The notes under the pieces were generated by a model that saw only the letters and a list, made by a program, of their open reading frames with translations, ran no database searches and was not told the DNA's origin. Source: Actinostola sp. cb2023 (taxonomy: Eukaryota > Cnidaria > Anthozoa > Actiniaria > Actinostolidae). Taken from it: 64,000 nucleotides of DNA. Location of the stretch: assembly GCA_033675265.1 (NCBI GenBank), contig JAUJYZ010001152.1, positions 248,001-312,000 of the forward strand. Reading direction: 5' to 3'. This document shows, one piece after another, positions 23,336 through 34,100 of this stretch; positions within the stretch are counted from its first letter, which is position 1, and each line of letters begins with the position of its first letter. The position numbers and the translations under genes were made by a program.

Positions 23336-24262
23336 TAAGATGATAGGGACTAGCGATTTAGACTGCGTCGGTGTATAAAAATACACTACATGTACATGTG
23401 TTAGAAACTAGCGGTTAAACTAGTAGAGACTGCGTCGGTGTATAAAAACAGTACACTACATGTACACGTGTTAGAAACTAGTGGTTAAACTAGTAGACTG
23501 CATCGGTGTATAAAAACAGTACACTACATGTACATGTGTTAGGAACTAGCGGTTAAACTAGTAGAGACTGCGTCGGTGTATAAAAAAAACCAGTACACTA
23601 CATGTACATGTGTTAGGAACTAGCGGTTAAACTAGTAGACTGCGTCGGTGTATAAAAATACACTACATGTACATGTGTTAGGAACTAGCGGTTAAACTAG
23701 TAGAGACTGCGTCGGTGTATAAAAATACACTACATGTAGATGTGTCAGGAACTAGCGGTTAAACTAGTAGACTGCGTCGGTGTATAAAAATACACTACAT
23801 GTACATGTGTTAGGAACTAGCGGTTAAACTAGTAGACTGCGTCGGTGTATAAAAACAGTACACTACATGTACATGTGTTAGGAACTAGCGGTTAAACTAG
23901 TAGACTGCGTCGGTGTATAAAAATACACTACATGTATAGATGTGTCAGGAACTAGCGGTTAAACTAGTAGACTGCGTCGGTGTATAAAAACAGTACACTA
24001 CATGTACATGTGTTACGAACTAGCGGTTAAACTAGTAGACTGCGTCGGTGTATAAAAACAGTACACTACATGTACATGTGTTAGGAACTAGCGGTTAAAC
24101 TAGTAGACTGCGTCGGTGTATAAAAAATACACTACATGTACATGTGTTAGGAACTAGCGGTTAAACTAGTAGACTGCGTCGGTGTATAAAAACAGTACAC
24201 TACATGTACATGTGTTACGAACTAGCGGTTAAACTAGTAGAGCCGGACTGCGTCGGTGTACA
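23336..24262. repeat. Minisatellite of about 68 bp, 14 units
   Basis: Units read GGAACTAGCGGTTAAACTAG, then GACTGCGTCGGTGTATAAAA, then ACACTACATGTACATGTGTT. Variants differ by an extra CAGT or AGA. A single unit recurs at 28478-28510. The right flank (AATTTACTGACCTTTCGAAC, then TTCTTCGTCAGAGC) resembles terminal sequences of Penelope-like elements, and similar text follows the 28.5 kb copy. Confidence 0.9.
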
Positions 24263-24357
24263 ACAATCAAACAAGTGTGAATGAAACTTTTACACTGTAA
24301 AAAAATAGGAAATTTACTGACCTTTCGAACATTAGTTCTTCGTCAGAGCTATATATG

Positions 24358-24513
24358 TTATACACTCATTTCGATAAGGTTAGTCACCCGAAAAGCTTCG
24401 AAGGTGAGACCAAGAAGGACCATGGGTACATACATTTTAACCAACCCAGGATCCTCATCGGTCTCACCTTCGAAGCTTTACGGGTGACTAACTTTATCGA
24501 AATGAGTGTATAT
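24358..24513. repeat. Foldback element
   Basis: ATACACTCATTTCGATAAGG at 24360 is inverted as the block ending ATCGAAATGAGTGTAT at 24511. The arms continue through AGCTTCGAAGGTGAGACC. The arms are about 55 bp and the loop about 40 bp. No target duplication was found. Confidence 0.8.
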
Positions 24514-25051
24514 GACATGCTACAAATGTAAGCAAGGTAGTCGCTCAAGGGAGGTATCGCTTACGAACACTGGAGTGAGCATTAGAAGCACTGACAGTCG
24601 AACCTCTCGTAAGCGACCGCCTTTCTAGGTTGATGGTAGCTTCCAAGCACTAAGTCATTTGGCAAAGCGATCCGCTAAACGATGACGAACAAAAGATATA
24701 TAGCCGCAAAGCTGACAGCACAAAAGTGGAGGTCGTTTGTGTCATTAAAATTAAACTATTTGTAGCCACACTCGCGGAGATGTTCAAGTCACGTGATTAT
24801 TCGTGTGTTTTTGATACTGTAAATATATGTAGCAACATAGAAGCGAGCCAAACAACGGCAGGATATTTAACATGCATAAATAATTTACTTTGTCATGCAG
24901 TGAATTCATTGTCAGTAATGTAGACTTGAAAGGCATTTTATTCAGGAATGCGCCTTCTTGTGGGTGTATGCCGTTACAATGCTTCTCTTGGAAGCCAGTT
25001 CAGTGTTTATACTGTATATATTAAAGCCTTGCCGACCTCTTAAAAGGTTCT
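24514..25051. other. Intergenic DNA, no gene seen
   Basis: The block 24530-24620 has fragments of the mariner-like terminal phrase (CAGTCGAACCTCTCGTAAGC), apparently a truncated copy. The rest shows nothing recognisable. The 3' end of the zinc-finger transcript probably lies in the right part. Confidence 0.5.
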
Positions 25052-26716
25052 TCATTGGATTGCACCCTCAAGGGGCAGAACCTCAAGGGGGATAACCTCA
25101 AGGGGCTTCTCCTCTGTGGAAGCCATTTCAGTGCTGATGACGTCACTAGAAACCATTCCAATGTCATTCTCTTGAACGGAAGCTATTGCACTGCTAGAAA
25201 TATGACTTAAGTTGTGACTATAAAGCTGTCTTCTCCGTTTGAACCACTTGTCACACAAATTACACTTGTATGGCCTTTCTCCGGTGTGTGTCCTTATATG
25301 GGATGTAAGTTCATTAGTCTGTTTGAAGGCCTTACCGCACTGCGTACACGCAAACGGTCGTTCTCCTGTGTGAGTTCTAATATGGACCGTCAGGTGATAC
25401 TTTTCCTTAAATGCCTTATCACAATAGGTACATTTGAACGGGCGTTCTCCGTTGTGATGCCGTAAATGGTACTTCAGGCTTCTCCTTTTCTTGAAGGTCG
25501 CGTCGCATAGCGGGCAGTGATGTGGACGTTCTTCCACGTGTCTATGAGAGATGTGTATAAGGCAGTCGCTTCGTTGCTCGAACAACTCTGAACAGTATTG
25601 GCACTTGAAACGTCCCCTTTTGACAGCTGCTTTCACACCAGGGACCGCTGGCTTGGCAAAACGCGCATTACTGCTGACCCTCGGTGGCTGGGATGCTGCA
25701 GCGGAATGGTTCGCCTCGGAAAAAGACTCTGATGCAAAAATACTACTAGGCGGTTCGTTGTAGCTTTCTGTTACAAAACGCGGCGTATCAGACGAGTCTC
25801 CGATGCCATTTGCATCTTCTGTTTCTTGAAGGTCAAACGGTGTTCCTTCCTGCTCCGATTCCGAGTCAATATTCACAGTAGCCGAGTCCATGCCTCTTCT
25901 ACTCTCTTCTCGAGTTCGTTTATTCAGAAGTGAATTTATAAATGTATTCAGCGATTGCTTTTTCTGTTTCTTCGCGGCTGGTAAATCGCTACAACTGCTA
26001 TCATTTGAGTTGTCCGTAGTCAGTCGAGATGGAAGGAAGTTGTCATCATCTAGATTTTCTGGTACGTCTCCATTCACGAGATCCTTCTTGCGTTTCGGGG
26101 AAGCTTCCAGAGAGTCTCTCCCTGTAGAGGTAGCAAACGATACGTTCTCAGCACTTGAGAAGACTTCATTAGGTATTTCACGTGTTGGAGTCCCGCGCAC
26201 AGTTTCATCACAGCTACTCGATGTGGAAAAAGTGAATTGTTGTCCTTGTTTAATGTACTTAACACTCACTTGGTCACGATTCGAGGTAATGAGAATCTGA
26301 CACGGGTCCTTGGAAGACTCGGGTAGATGAATCTCCAGTATCCTCTTATTTTTTCCAGCCGTTTTACAAGGCGAATGGTGTGTAGATTGAGCCGCGTTAC
26401 GCCCATTTACACTGCAGGTAGGAGCGTTACTATATGACAGAGAAAATGTCGGCATTTCAGTGTCGTCACGCGATCTTTCACGGCAACAACAGTTCACGTG
26501 ACTGTTTGCACCAATCTCTCTGTTGCTATCATTGACTTCGCGATTAAGGCGGTCAATACCACCCTGGGGAACACCCTGGGGTATGTCAAACGAAACTCCA
26601 TTCTCACTTCGACCGCCGAATTGTTCTAGAAGTTTCTGGAATGCACTTTCAAGAGCCCGTTTGCCAATAGTTATAGGCGGGTCACTGTGAGGTGAGTCTA
26701 AACTTGAAGCGTCCAT
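25052..26716 (-). CDS. C2H2 zinc-finger protein, five fingers
   Basis: A 554-residue protein, probably a nuclear DNA-binding regulator. Five C2H2 fingers sit near the C-terminus at about residues 367-507: CQYC...HISHRH, CPLC...HLRHH, CTYC...HIRTH, CTQC...HIRTH and CNLC...HNLSH. Fingers 2-5 are joined by GERP-type linkers, and two carry the full TGERP. The first 360 residues are Ser/Asp-rich and apparently disordered, with basic patches (KRKKD, KKQKKQ) that could be nuclear localisation signals. The tail repeats PLEV/PLEG. The start is the ATG before DASSLDSPHSDPP. A pyrimidine tract and TAG at about 26748-26780 just upstream look like an acceptor, so a 5' UTR intron is likely. The CDS itself is one exon. 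No specific orthologue was recognised, and no KRAB, BTB or SCAN domain is visible. Confidence 0.92.
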   Translation of the reverse strand: MDASSLDSPHSDPPITIGKRALESAFQKLLEQFGGRSENGVSFDIPQGVPQGGIDRLNREVNDSNREIGANSHVNCCCRERSRDDTEMPTFSLSYSNAPTCSVNGRNAAQSTHHSPCKTAGKNKRILEIHLPESSKDPCQILITSNRDQVSVKYIKQGQQFTFSTSSSCDETVRGTPTREIPNEVFSSAENVSFATSTGRDSLEASPKRKKDLVNGDVPENLDDDNFLPSRLTTDNSNDSSCSDLPAAKKQKKQSLNTFINSLLNKRTREESRRGMDSATVNIDSESEQEGTPFDLQETEDANGIGDSSDTPRFVTESYNEPPSSIFASESFSEANHSAAASQPPRVSSNARFAKPAVPGVKAAVKRGRFKCQYCSELFEQRSDCLIHISHRHVEERPHHCPLCDATFKKRRSLKYHLRHHNGERPFKCTYCDKAFKEKYHLTVHIRTHTGERPFACTQCGKAFKQTNELTSHIRTHTGERPYKCNLCDKWFKRRRQLYSHNLSHISSSAIASVQENDIGMVSSDVISTEMASTEEKPLEVIPLEVLPLEGAIQ

Positions 26717-26719
26717 CGG

Positions 26720-28884
26720 TAATACTGTTGATATTTTCTGTCGTCTATTCTATATCAAAGAGAAAGAGAGAGAGGTTAAATTCAAGACTTTTGTAGCCTA
26801 TGTGACGGCTCTTGGGGGACTGGAGAGGAGGGTCCCCCTGCCCTCTCCCCATTCCCATGCCAAGAACCCTTACGCAGGCTAAGATTTTTGTGCCAAAACT
26901 TGACTCTGATTGACTAATTTCCATTCAACAAATATACACAAGGTCCAAGGTGGCTACGTATATGGCTTTGCACTAACTAGTGATTAGCAGCCACCTGTAT
27001 TGTAATAATAATCACAATATTTATATAGCGATATTTCCTAAAGTTCTGATAGGGCTCTTACAATATCACTAAAAAATAATTGGAACAAATAAATAAAATA
27101 TAAATATATAAAATAAAAATAATCGTGGGTTCGAATGCCATCGGGATCATAGTTTTTTTTTTCTCGTCTCCGTTTGGGCCCATTTGCTTTCTTAGGGCCA
27201 ACACTTTAATAGAAGGACTTTATGGGTAAATTTAAAACACCTCAACTTTACCTCTACATTGATGTATTCTGTCTAATTCACTCTTCTCACGCGTACTGAT
27301 TTTTAAGATCAGCAAACTGGTTTCTTTCTGGTGCAAACAGCCTATATGATCTGAAAGAGTTTGTCTGAAAGAACATTTCTGGAAAGTTTCGATTGTATAG
27401 GATAAAATCTCAAAAAGTTATCGGGGATGACATTTATAGACTTTAGTATGGGATTTTGCCGTCATGCGTTGCAAGCCTCGTTTTGATGTTTTTTTCAGAA
27501 TTTAAATCGTTCATAACTTCGCAGAGATATATAATTTCGTCATGAAACTTCTACATTATACTTATATAACTAATTTCATGACGAAATTATATATCTCTGC
27601 GAAGTTATGAACGATTTAAATTCTGAAAAAACATCAAAACGAGGCTTGCAACGCATGACGGCAAAATCCCATACTAAAGTCTATAAATGTCATCCCCGTA
27701 TACCATCGAAACTTTCCAGAAATGTTCTTTCAGACAAACTCTTTCAGATCATATAGGCTGTTTGCACCAGAAAGAAACCAGTTTGCTGATCTTAAAAATC
27801 AGTACGCGTGAGAAGAGTCAATTGCCAACGGAGAACGGCATATCAAGACAGGTTGGTGTTGTGTACATTTTCAAACAAATGACAAATGAAAGACAAAAAA
27901 AATGGCAAAAATATTATCTTGGCTTAATTAATCATACCATTTCACAAAGCGAAAACGAATTAATTACAGCTAAAGGCACATGTTGGACACCTGGAGACAC
28001 TGATGTCACGTGTCAGGGAAAACACGTTGTCAACGATGGCCGGCTTGGTGACAACTTCCCGGATTTCATAAAAACGAAAGAGAAATAAGACACTTTACTT
28101 TTTCCGATTCAAAGCTAAAATATTTCGGACATATGGGTACGACTTCGAAGGGGACACTTCAGACATGTCTAGTGTACATGTTGGCTCAAAACGTGGCGTA
28201 GATATTGAAGTAAAGTGCTCTGTTTCGTTCTCCGATGGCGAATATTTCAGAAAGCAAAAAAATGCTTTAGCGACAGTACAAGAAAATATTACTGTAACCA
28301 AATCGACTTAAATATAAAATAAACATGCTGTAATATTATGTAGGGGGGTCGCATCTTTCGCTTTTCAAAGTAATGTTACCCCAACGTCCCGACAAGCGAT
28401 AGCTTTTATATGTTACGTACAGAACAGATCTCATATCGAAAGCAAAACATGTCCTCAGGATACAGTATCTGATCAGGACTAGCGGTTAAACTAGTAGACT
28501 GCGTCGGTAGAAGGAAATGTTAACACCGTGTAAAAATCACTAAGCTTAATAAATTTACTGACGTTCGGATAGCCATATCAGTCCAAAGCGCTCCGACGAA
28601 TATCGTCCGAAACGTTTTTTAAAACGGTGTTAAAGTTTCATTCTACACACCTACCACTGATATCTATTAATCCAATATAAAATGGGAATATCAATACAAT
28701 TTTTCTTACCAGAATTTCGGTAAAAGAAGGAACAAGAAAGGCACCTTCGTGTCGTCAACGTGACATCTGTATCGATCGATCCCACCATAAACAACAAATA
28801 TCGAGGAGGTATGGGAACTAATGAGCCCGCAATGAATCAGCGGTTTTTCGTCACGCCAAAACGAGGCTAAGCACATTTTCCAAG
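26720..28884. other. Region between the divergent zinc-finger gene and RBM22
   Basis: No exon is supported except a probable 5' UTR acceptor near 26748. It contains a dispersed-repeat block at 27000-27060, a possible decayed SINE piece with GGGTTCGAATGCC at 27130, the 539-bp palindrome at 27280-27818, and a single unit of the 68-bp minisatellite at 28478-28510 followed by Penelope-like terminal text. The RBM22 promoter should lie at the right edge. Confidence 0.6.
27280..27818. repeat. Near-perfect 539-bp palindrome
   Basis: The left arm begins ACTCTTCTCACGCGTACTGA and the right arm ends with its inverse. Arms of about 250 bp are nearly identical apart from an insertion of about 24 bases in the left arm (about 27402-27425). 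Only about 20-30 bases separate the arms near 27555. The flanking AATT on each side may be a target duplication but is not certain. Confidence 0.9.
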
Positions 28885-28890
28885 ATGGCG
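28872..28890 (+). promoter_or_regulatory. YY1-like motif over the RBM22 start codon
   Basis: CCAAGATGGCGACTT spans the ATG at 28885. AAGATGGCG is the YY1 core in the orientation often found over the start codons of housekeeping genes. It doubles as a good Kozak context. Confidence 0.5.
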
Positions 28891-31164
28891 ACTTCTAAGA
28901 GTGCAAATACGTACAACAGACAAAATTGGGAAGATGCGGTAAGTTTAAGACTCTTTATATAACTATTAAGCACGCTATGGTTTTAGAGAGGATTTTACTT
29001 TCATGTAGGTTAATTTTAAAGTGATTTTATTACGTTGTTATTCGTCAATTGCTCATGCAAACTTGACAACGTGATTGAGATCTCAGATAAAACTTGTGCA
29101 ATAATTCTTTCTCTTCGATCTTTAGCTAGTATTTCATTTCTATTCTTGTTCATTTAATGTGCTACAATCAATCGTGTGTTGTAGATTTATTTGTTGAAAG
29201 GAGTTGTATTTTGTAAGTATGCATGTATGAAACATGTACATGTACACATGCACTAATGTAAGTAATTAAGACTTTTAAAACTGTTTCTTCTGTTATAATA
29301 TGCTCAACTTCTATACTTTCTTCACAGAACCCCTGAATATAACTTAGCTATGTGCTGTTCTTTTGTCTTTAGTTTAGAGTGCAGTATATGTTGCATAAAT
29401 GTAAATTGTAATATAATAAACATGGTGAGATGAGTGTAAGAAGTGAGTGTGAGAGTCGTGTCCTCACAGTGAGATGAGTGTTGGGTGTATAGAATATAGA
29501 ATGTAGTAAGAAGTGAGTGTGAGAGTCGTGTCCCCACTAGTGAGATGAGTGTTGGGTGTATAGAATATAGAATGTAGTAAGAAGTGAGTGTGAGAGTCGT
29601 GTCCTCACAGCGAGATGAGTGTTGGGTGTATAGAATATAGAATGTAGTAAGAAGTGAGTGTGAGAGTCGTGTCCTCACAGTGAGATGAGTGTTGGGTGTA
29701 TAGAATATAGAATGTAGTAAGAAGTGAGTGTGAGAGTCGTGTCCTCACAGTGAGATGAGTGTTGGGTGTATAGAATATAGAATGTAGTAAGAAGTGAGTG
29801 TGAGAGTCGTGTCCTCACAGTGAGATGAGTGTTGGGTGTATAGAATATAGAATGTAGTAAGAAGTGAGTGTGAGAGTCGTGTCCCCACTAGTGAGATGAG
29901 TGTTGGGTGTATAGAATATAGAATGAAGTAAGAAGTGAGTGTGAGAGTCGTGTCCCAACTAGTGAGATGAGTGTTGGGTGTATAAAATAGAGAATGTAGT
30001 AAGAAGTGAGTGTGAGAGTCGTGTCCCCACTAGTGAGATGAGTGTTGGGTGTATAGAATATAGAATGTAGTAAGAAGTTAGTGTGAGAGCCGTGTCCAAC
30101 TATTAAAAGTAATTTACATGTATTTATTATTAATGTAATAATTGTGTTATTTCTTTGTTGCCAGGAATTTCCTATCTTATGCCAAACATGTCTTGGTGAT
30201 AATCCCTACATACGTATGGTATGTACAGTACCTATAAGTATTACAGGGTGACTCTCAAAAGTGTGACCAACTTTAGGTGTATTCAAGATTAAATAATTTT
30301 ATCATACATGTACATGTATGACCCGTATTTCCCGACTCGCATGCTCTTAATAGAACCATTGGAAAAAGTCACATGATGGGGTCCGGACGTGATGGTGTAA
30401 CCCGGTCTGGAAAAAGCAGTCTGGACCAACATAAAATGTTATCTGTTTCCGTGCTATATCTATTTGTTTTACAGGGTTTTTGCATCTCTTTTTGTAACAA
30501 AAAACTGTGTCATATGATAAAATGCTTATTGACTGAGAAAATATTTGGCTCTTGGTCATTCAGCACGGACCTCGCTGCAGTCAATCCGTACGGCATGACC
30601 TCGAGCTAATTTTCCAGTCTGGCCCTCCCACTTGGTCAATAAGTAAATGTACATAGTATTGTACTGTAGGTAATGATTTAATAAATTATTGTTAATTTAC
30701 AGAGTAGAGAAACCCATGGAAGAGAGTGCAAGGTATGAAAACTACCTTGCTAGTGATTCTAATGATAATGACCATCATAATGTTATATTATCATCATATG
30801 TATTGTCACTTAATTTTTGCTCATGAAAATTTTCGCGACATCAAATTTTCGCGATTTGTGAAATTAAAGTGTCGTGGTAATAAAGTGTAATAAGGTAGCT
30901 CCATTTATTTGATGATATACATGTATCCTATAATAAGAAGCACTGTCCTTTCTAGATATGTGCAAGACCTTTTACAATTTTCCGGTGGTGTCCTGGTGCT
31001 AAAATGAGGTTCAAGAAAACTGAAGTCTGCCAAACTTGTTCAAAATTGAAAAATGTCTGTCAAACATGTCTGCTAGATCTGGAATATGGTAAGCATATAT
31101 TTTCTTTTTTTTCTTAAATGTTATTGAAGAATATTGTTATCATTATTTCCATTGTACATTTGTA

Positions 31165-31195
<31 letters not shown>

Positions 31196-34100
31196 TGTAC
31201 GATGTACATTAAATTTGCTTTCATGGTATTCTGTTATTCCACCTACATGTGTGCTCTGAGAATGGATGATCACTAATAGTTACGTAGTTGAATCAAATTT
31301 CTTTGACCTTGCCAAATGGTTGGATGTCAAACTTAAACCATTATCTCTCAACCAATACACCATAACAGATATTTTTCGGTTCTCTAAAGAAATTCGTGGT
31401 ACCGTTTTCAACGACGAGGATTCACTTGTCTCCTATGATGTCTCGTCTTTGTTTACGAATATCCCCCTTGATGAAACAATCAAGATCTTAACAGAAAAGG
31501 CTTTCAACAACGACTGGTTCAACAGAACTTACAACCTTAACATCACGAAATCTGACCTAGTTCAGCTTTTGAACGTTGCTACCAAAGATCAACTGTTCCA
31601 GTTCGACGGCCTTCTCTACGAACAGTTTGATGGGGTAGCCATGGGGTCACCCCTCGGCCCTTTGCTAGCAAATGTCTTCATGTGAAGATCTCTGTCTTGA
31701 AGGTCTGATGCCACCTTTCTATAAACGCTATGTTGATGATACATTGACAACTGTTCCCAACGAACAGTCTGCTAAATTGCTCTTAGACACCCTCAATGCA
31801 AGACACCCATCGATAAACTTCACCATGGAGATGTCATCTGAAAACTCACTGCCGTTCCTTGGTATGGAACTCATCAAGAATGGTACTGAAGTCCAAACTA
31901 AAGTCCATGTTAAACCTACTAATTTGTAATGAATCTTTGTATTCAGCGCTCAGAACTTTCGCTATGAGCGCTTTATAAATATTTATTATTATTATTATTA
32001 CTAATTCAGGACTTTTATTGCACTATCAAAGCCATGTTGATATGAGGTACAAAAAGAGCACTTATAAGAACAATGCTAAATCAAGCTTATAATCTATCCT
32101 CCTCTTGGGATTACTTCTCCAAAGAATGCGAGCGCCTAAAAGACCTCTTTTGCCAACTACAGTACCCTGCACGGCTTGTTGACTTTGTCATCTCTCAATT
32201 TCTGACCACTGTAACGGCTGAACGTGTTGACCACAGCCGTGAAGAGCCGAGCAAAACCACCACTCGTATCGTCTTGCCCTTTAAAGATCAAAAATCGGCG
32301 GATTCTGTAAGAAGACAGCTGAAGGATCTTGGTAACAAAATTGGAAAAATTTTACAACCAGTATTCACAAGCTCGAAACTTGAGGACGACCTTAAGGTCC
32401 GTGAAAAGAAGCCTCCGTTGGTCAACCAACAATGCGTTGTTTATCTATACAAATGTGACTCATGTGATATGAGTTATGTTGGCTATACATGCCGGCACTT
32501 ACACCAACGCGTCGACGAGCACAAGACCTCTGCTATTGGTCAGCACATGGCCCAACACAATCTGGACCCGAGGGACCTAAATGAGCACTTCACAGTCCTA
32601 CGGAAATGCAGGAACAAGCTGGATTGTTTGATATATGAAATGCTCTATATCAAAGAACTAAAACCTAATCTGAATACCCAGTCAGACTCAATTAGGGCCA
32701 AGTTGTTTGTTTAACATTCTTGTCACCTTAGTAGTCAACTTAATATATGTACATATTTTCGAACGTTACTTTAACCCTTTGACTCCCACGGCGCCCGAAA
32801 CCGCCCGTAAAAATCGATACTGCTTTTAAAAATTCAAACTTTCTGAATTTTCGTAACATCGATCTCCTGACCAGTTTTTAGTGACAACTAGATAACTCTT
32901 CAAATTTTAACTTCAAGTAAACTGACTTACAGGTCCGATTTCTGGGCACTAGTTCAATTTATTTTTCATAGAAATCAAAAATGCGCGTTTTTGACGCAAT
33001 TTTACACCTCGAAAATGAACGACATTTGACTTGGATTTTCTTCCAAAATACATCCTTCCGAAACAAAACGCCACTTTCTCGGCAAACTTCCATCTCTCTT
33101 CTTGATATAGTCATGAATTTTTCACTCTCTCTTCCTTAGCTTGCAGAACAATAGCCATTTCCTTAGGGACCACTTTCGCTAACACGTGTTTTCCTTCTGC
33201 ACGCCCGAAAAGGATGCCGGGAAACATCCAGGAATTTCGGCATAGATCTCCCGAATATCCCTTTTTTAAGAATATATAGAGTGTCGAGCCACTCGGTCCT
33301 ACAGGCAAAATATTGCACCGGTTGCATTCTTTACAAGTCCAAAGTCGCCAAAAATGCCTTTGTAGGTCGTGGAATCCACCACAGAAAGACCAGAGAGACG
33401 ATTTCACACTTGAGTCCGCCATTTTGAATTTCGAAACGGCAAGGTCGAAATGTGTTCGTGAATTCGTATCTAAACTCCTGATTTCTTCCAGGAGAACGGT
33501 CTCTACCACACCAGTCAAGCTTAATGATGCTGTCCTGGGGGCTTCTGTGGTGAATAATGGCTATAAACACTCTAAAAATGCAAAATAGTCCACTCCTAGC
33601 AGCTACGAACTCCTGTCCCTCGTGGCGATCCATGACAAGAGAAAGATTACGTCAGAACCTGAGCCCGTGGGCTTTCAGAACTGTCAAGATTTCCATGGAA
33701 ACCCCTTATATGGAATCGAAATTTCCTATGACGTGATTAGGTCCAGAAAATCGCTAAAAAACTCAAACATCTCTGGGTGTCAAAGGGTTAAGCATTGACA
33801 CTGACATTTACATTTACTTGATAATGACATCTGACGATGTCGAAACGTCGTAACCTATTATCGCTCATATTTCTTATTCAATGTTTCCCACAATCATTAC
33901 TTATAAGAAGAATATTGTTATTTGTTAAAATTATAATTTGCAAATCAGGTTAATGTCTGGACAATTGAAGGGTTGTCCATGAAAACGGCCTAAGTGACTT
34001 TTCTGATGATTTTCAAAATGTTATGCAATTGCTTCAAAAATACACCTACTGGCTTCTAAATACCTATATAAACATGATTTGGTGTTTTTAGATCGATTAC

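Larger units (their letters stand above)
31250..33900 (+). mobile_element. Penelope-like retroelement remnant in RBM22 intron 4
   Basis: It contains reverse transcriptase and GIY-YIG endonuclease coding pieces (31266-32714). The tail CATCTGACGATGTCGAAACGTC at 33824-33845 lies on the far side of a piggyBac-like insertion (32775-33787). The 5' part of the reverse transcriptase is missing. A short repeat with a TTA tail (about 31925-32009) also interrupts the coding region. It sits in the same orientation as RBM22. Confidence 0.8.

Noticed and set aside
27687..28088. 133-residue plus-strand frame
   Set aside because: Its first third is the right arm of the 539-bp palindrome, and no domain or splice context supports it.
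33111..33633. Possible protein-coding frames inside the piggyBac-like element
   Set aside because: No DDE transposase motifs and no similarity to known domains; several overlapping frames of similar length suggest chance.
33826..33850. Hammerhead-ribozyme-like words CTGACGA and GAAAC in the Penelope tail
   Set aside because: Penelope elements can carry hammerheads, but only four bases separate the two core words, leaving no room for stem II. The similar text at 28590-28615 lacks the full CTGANGA core.
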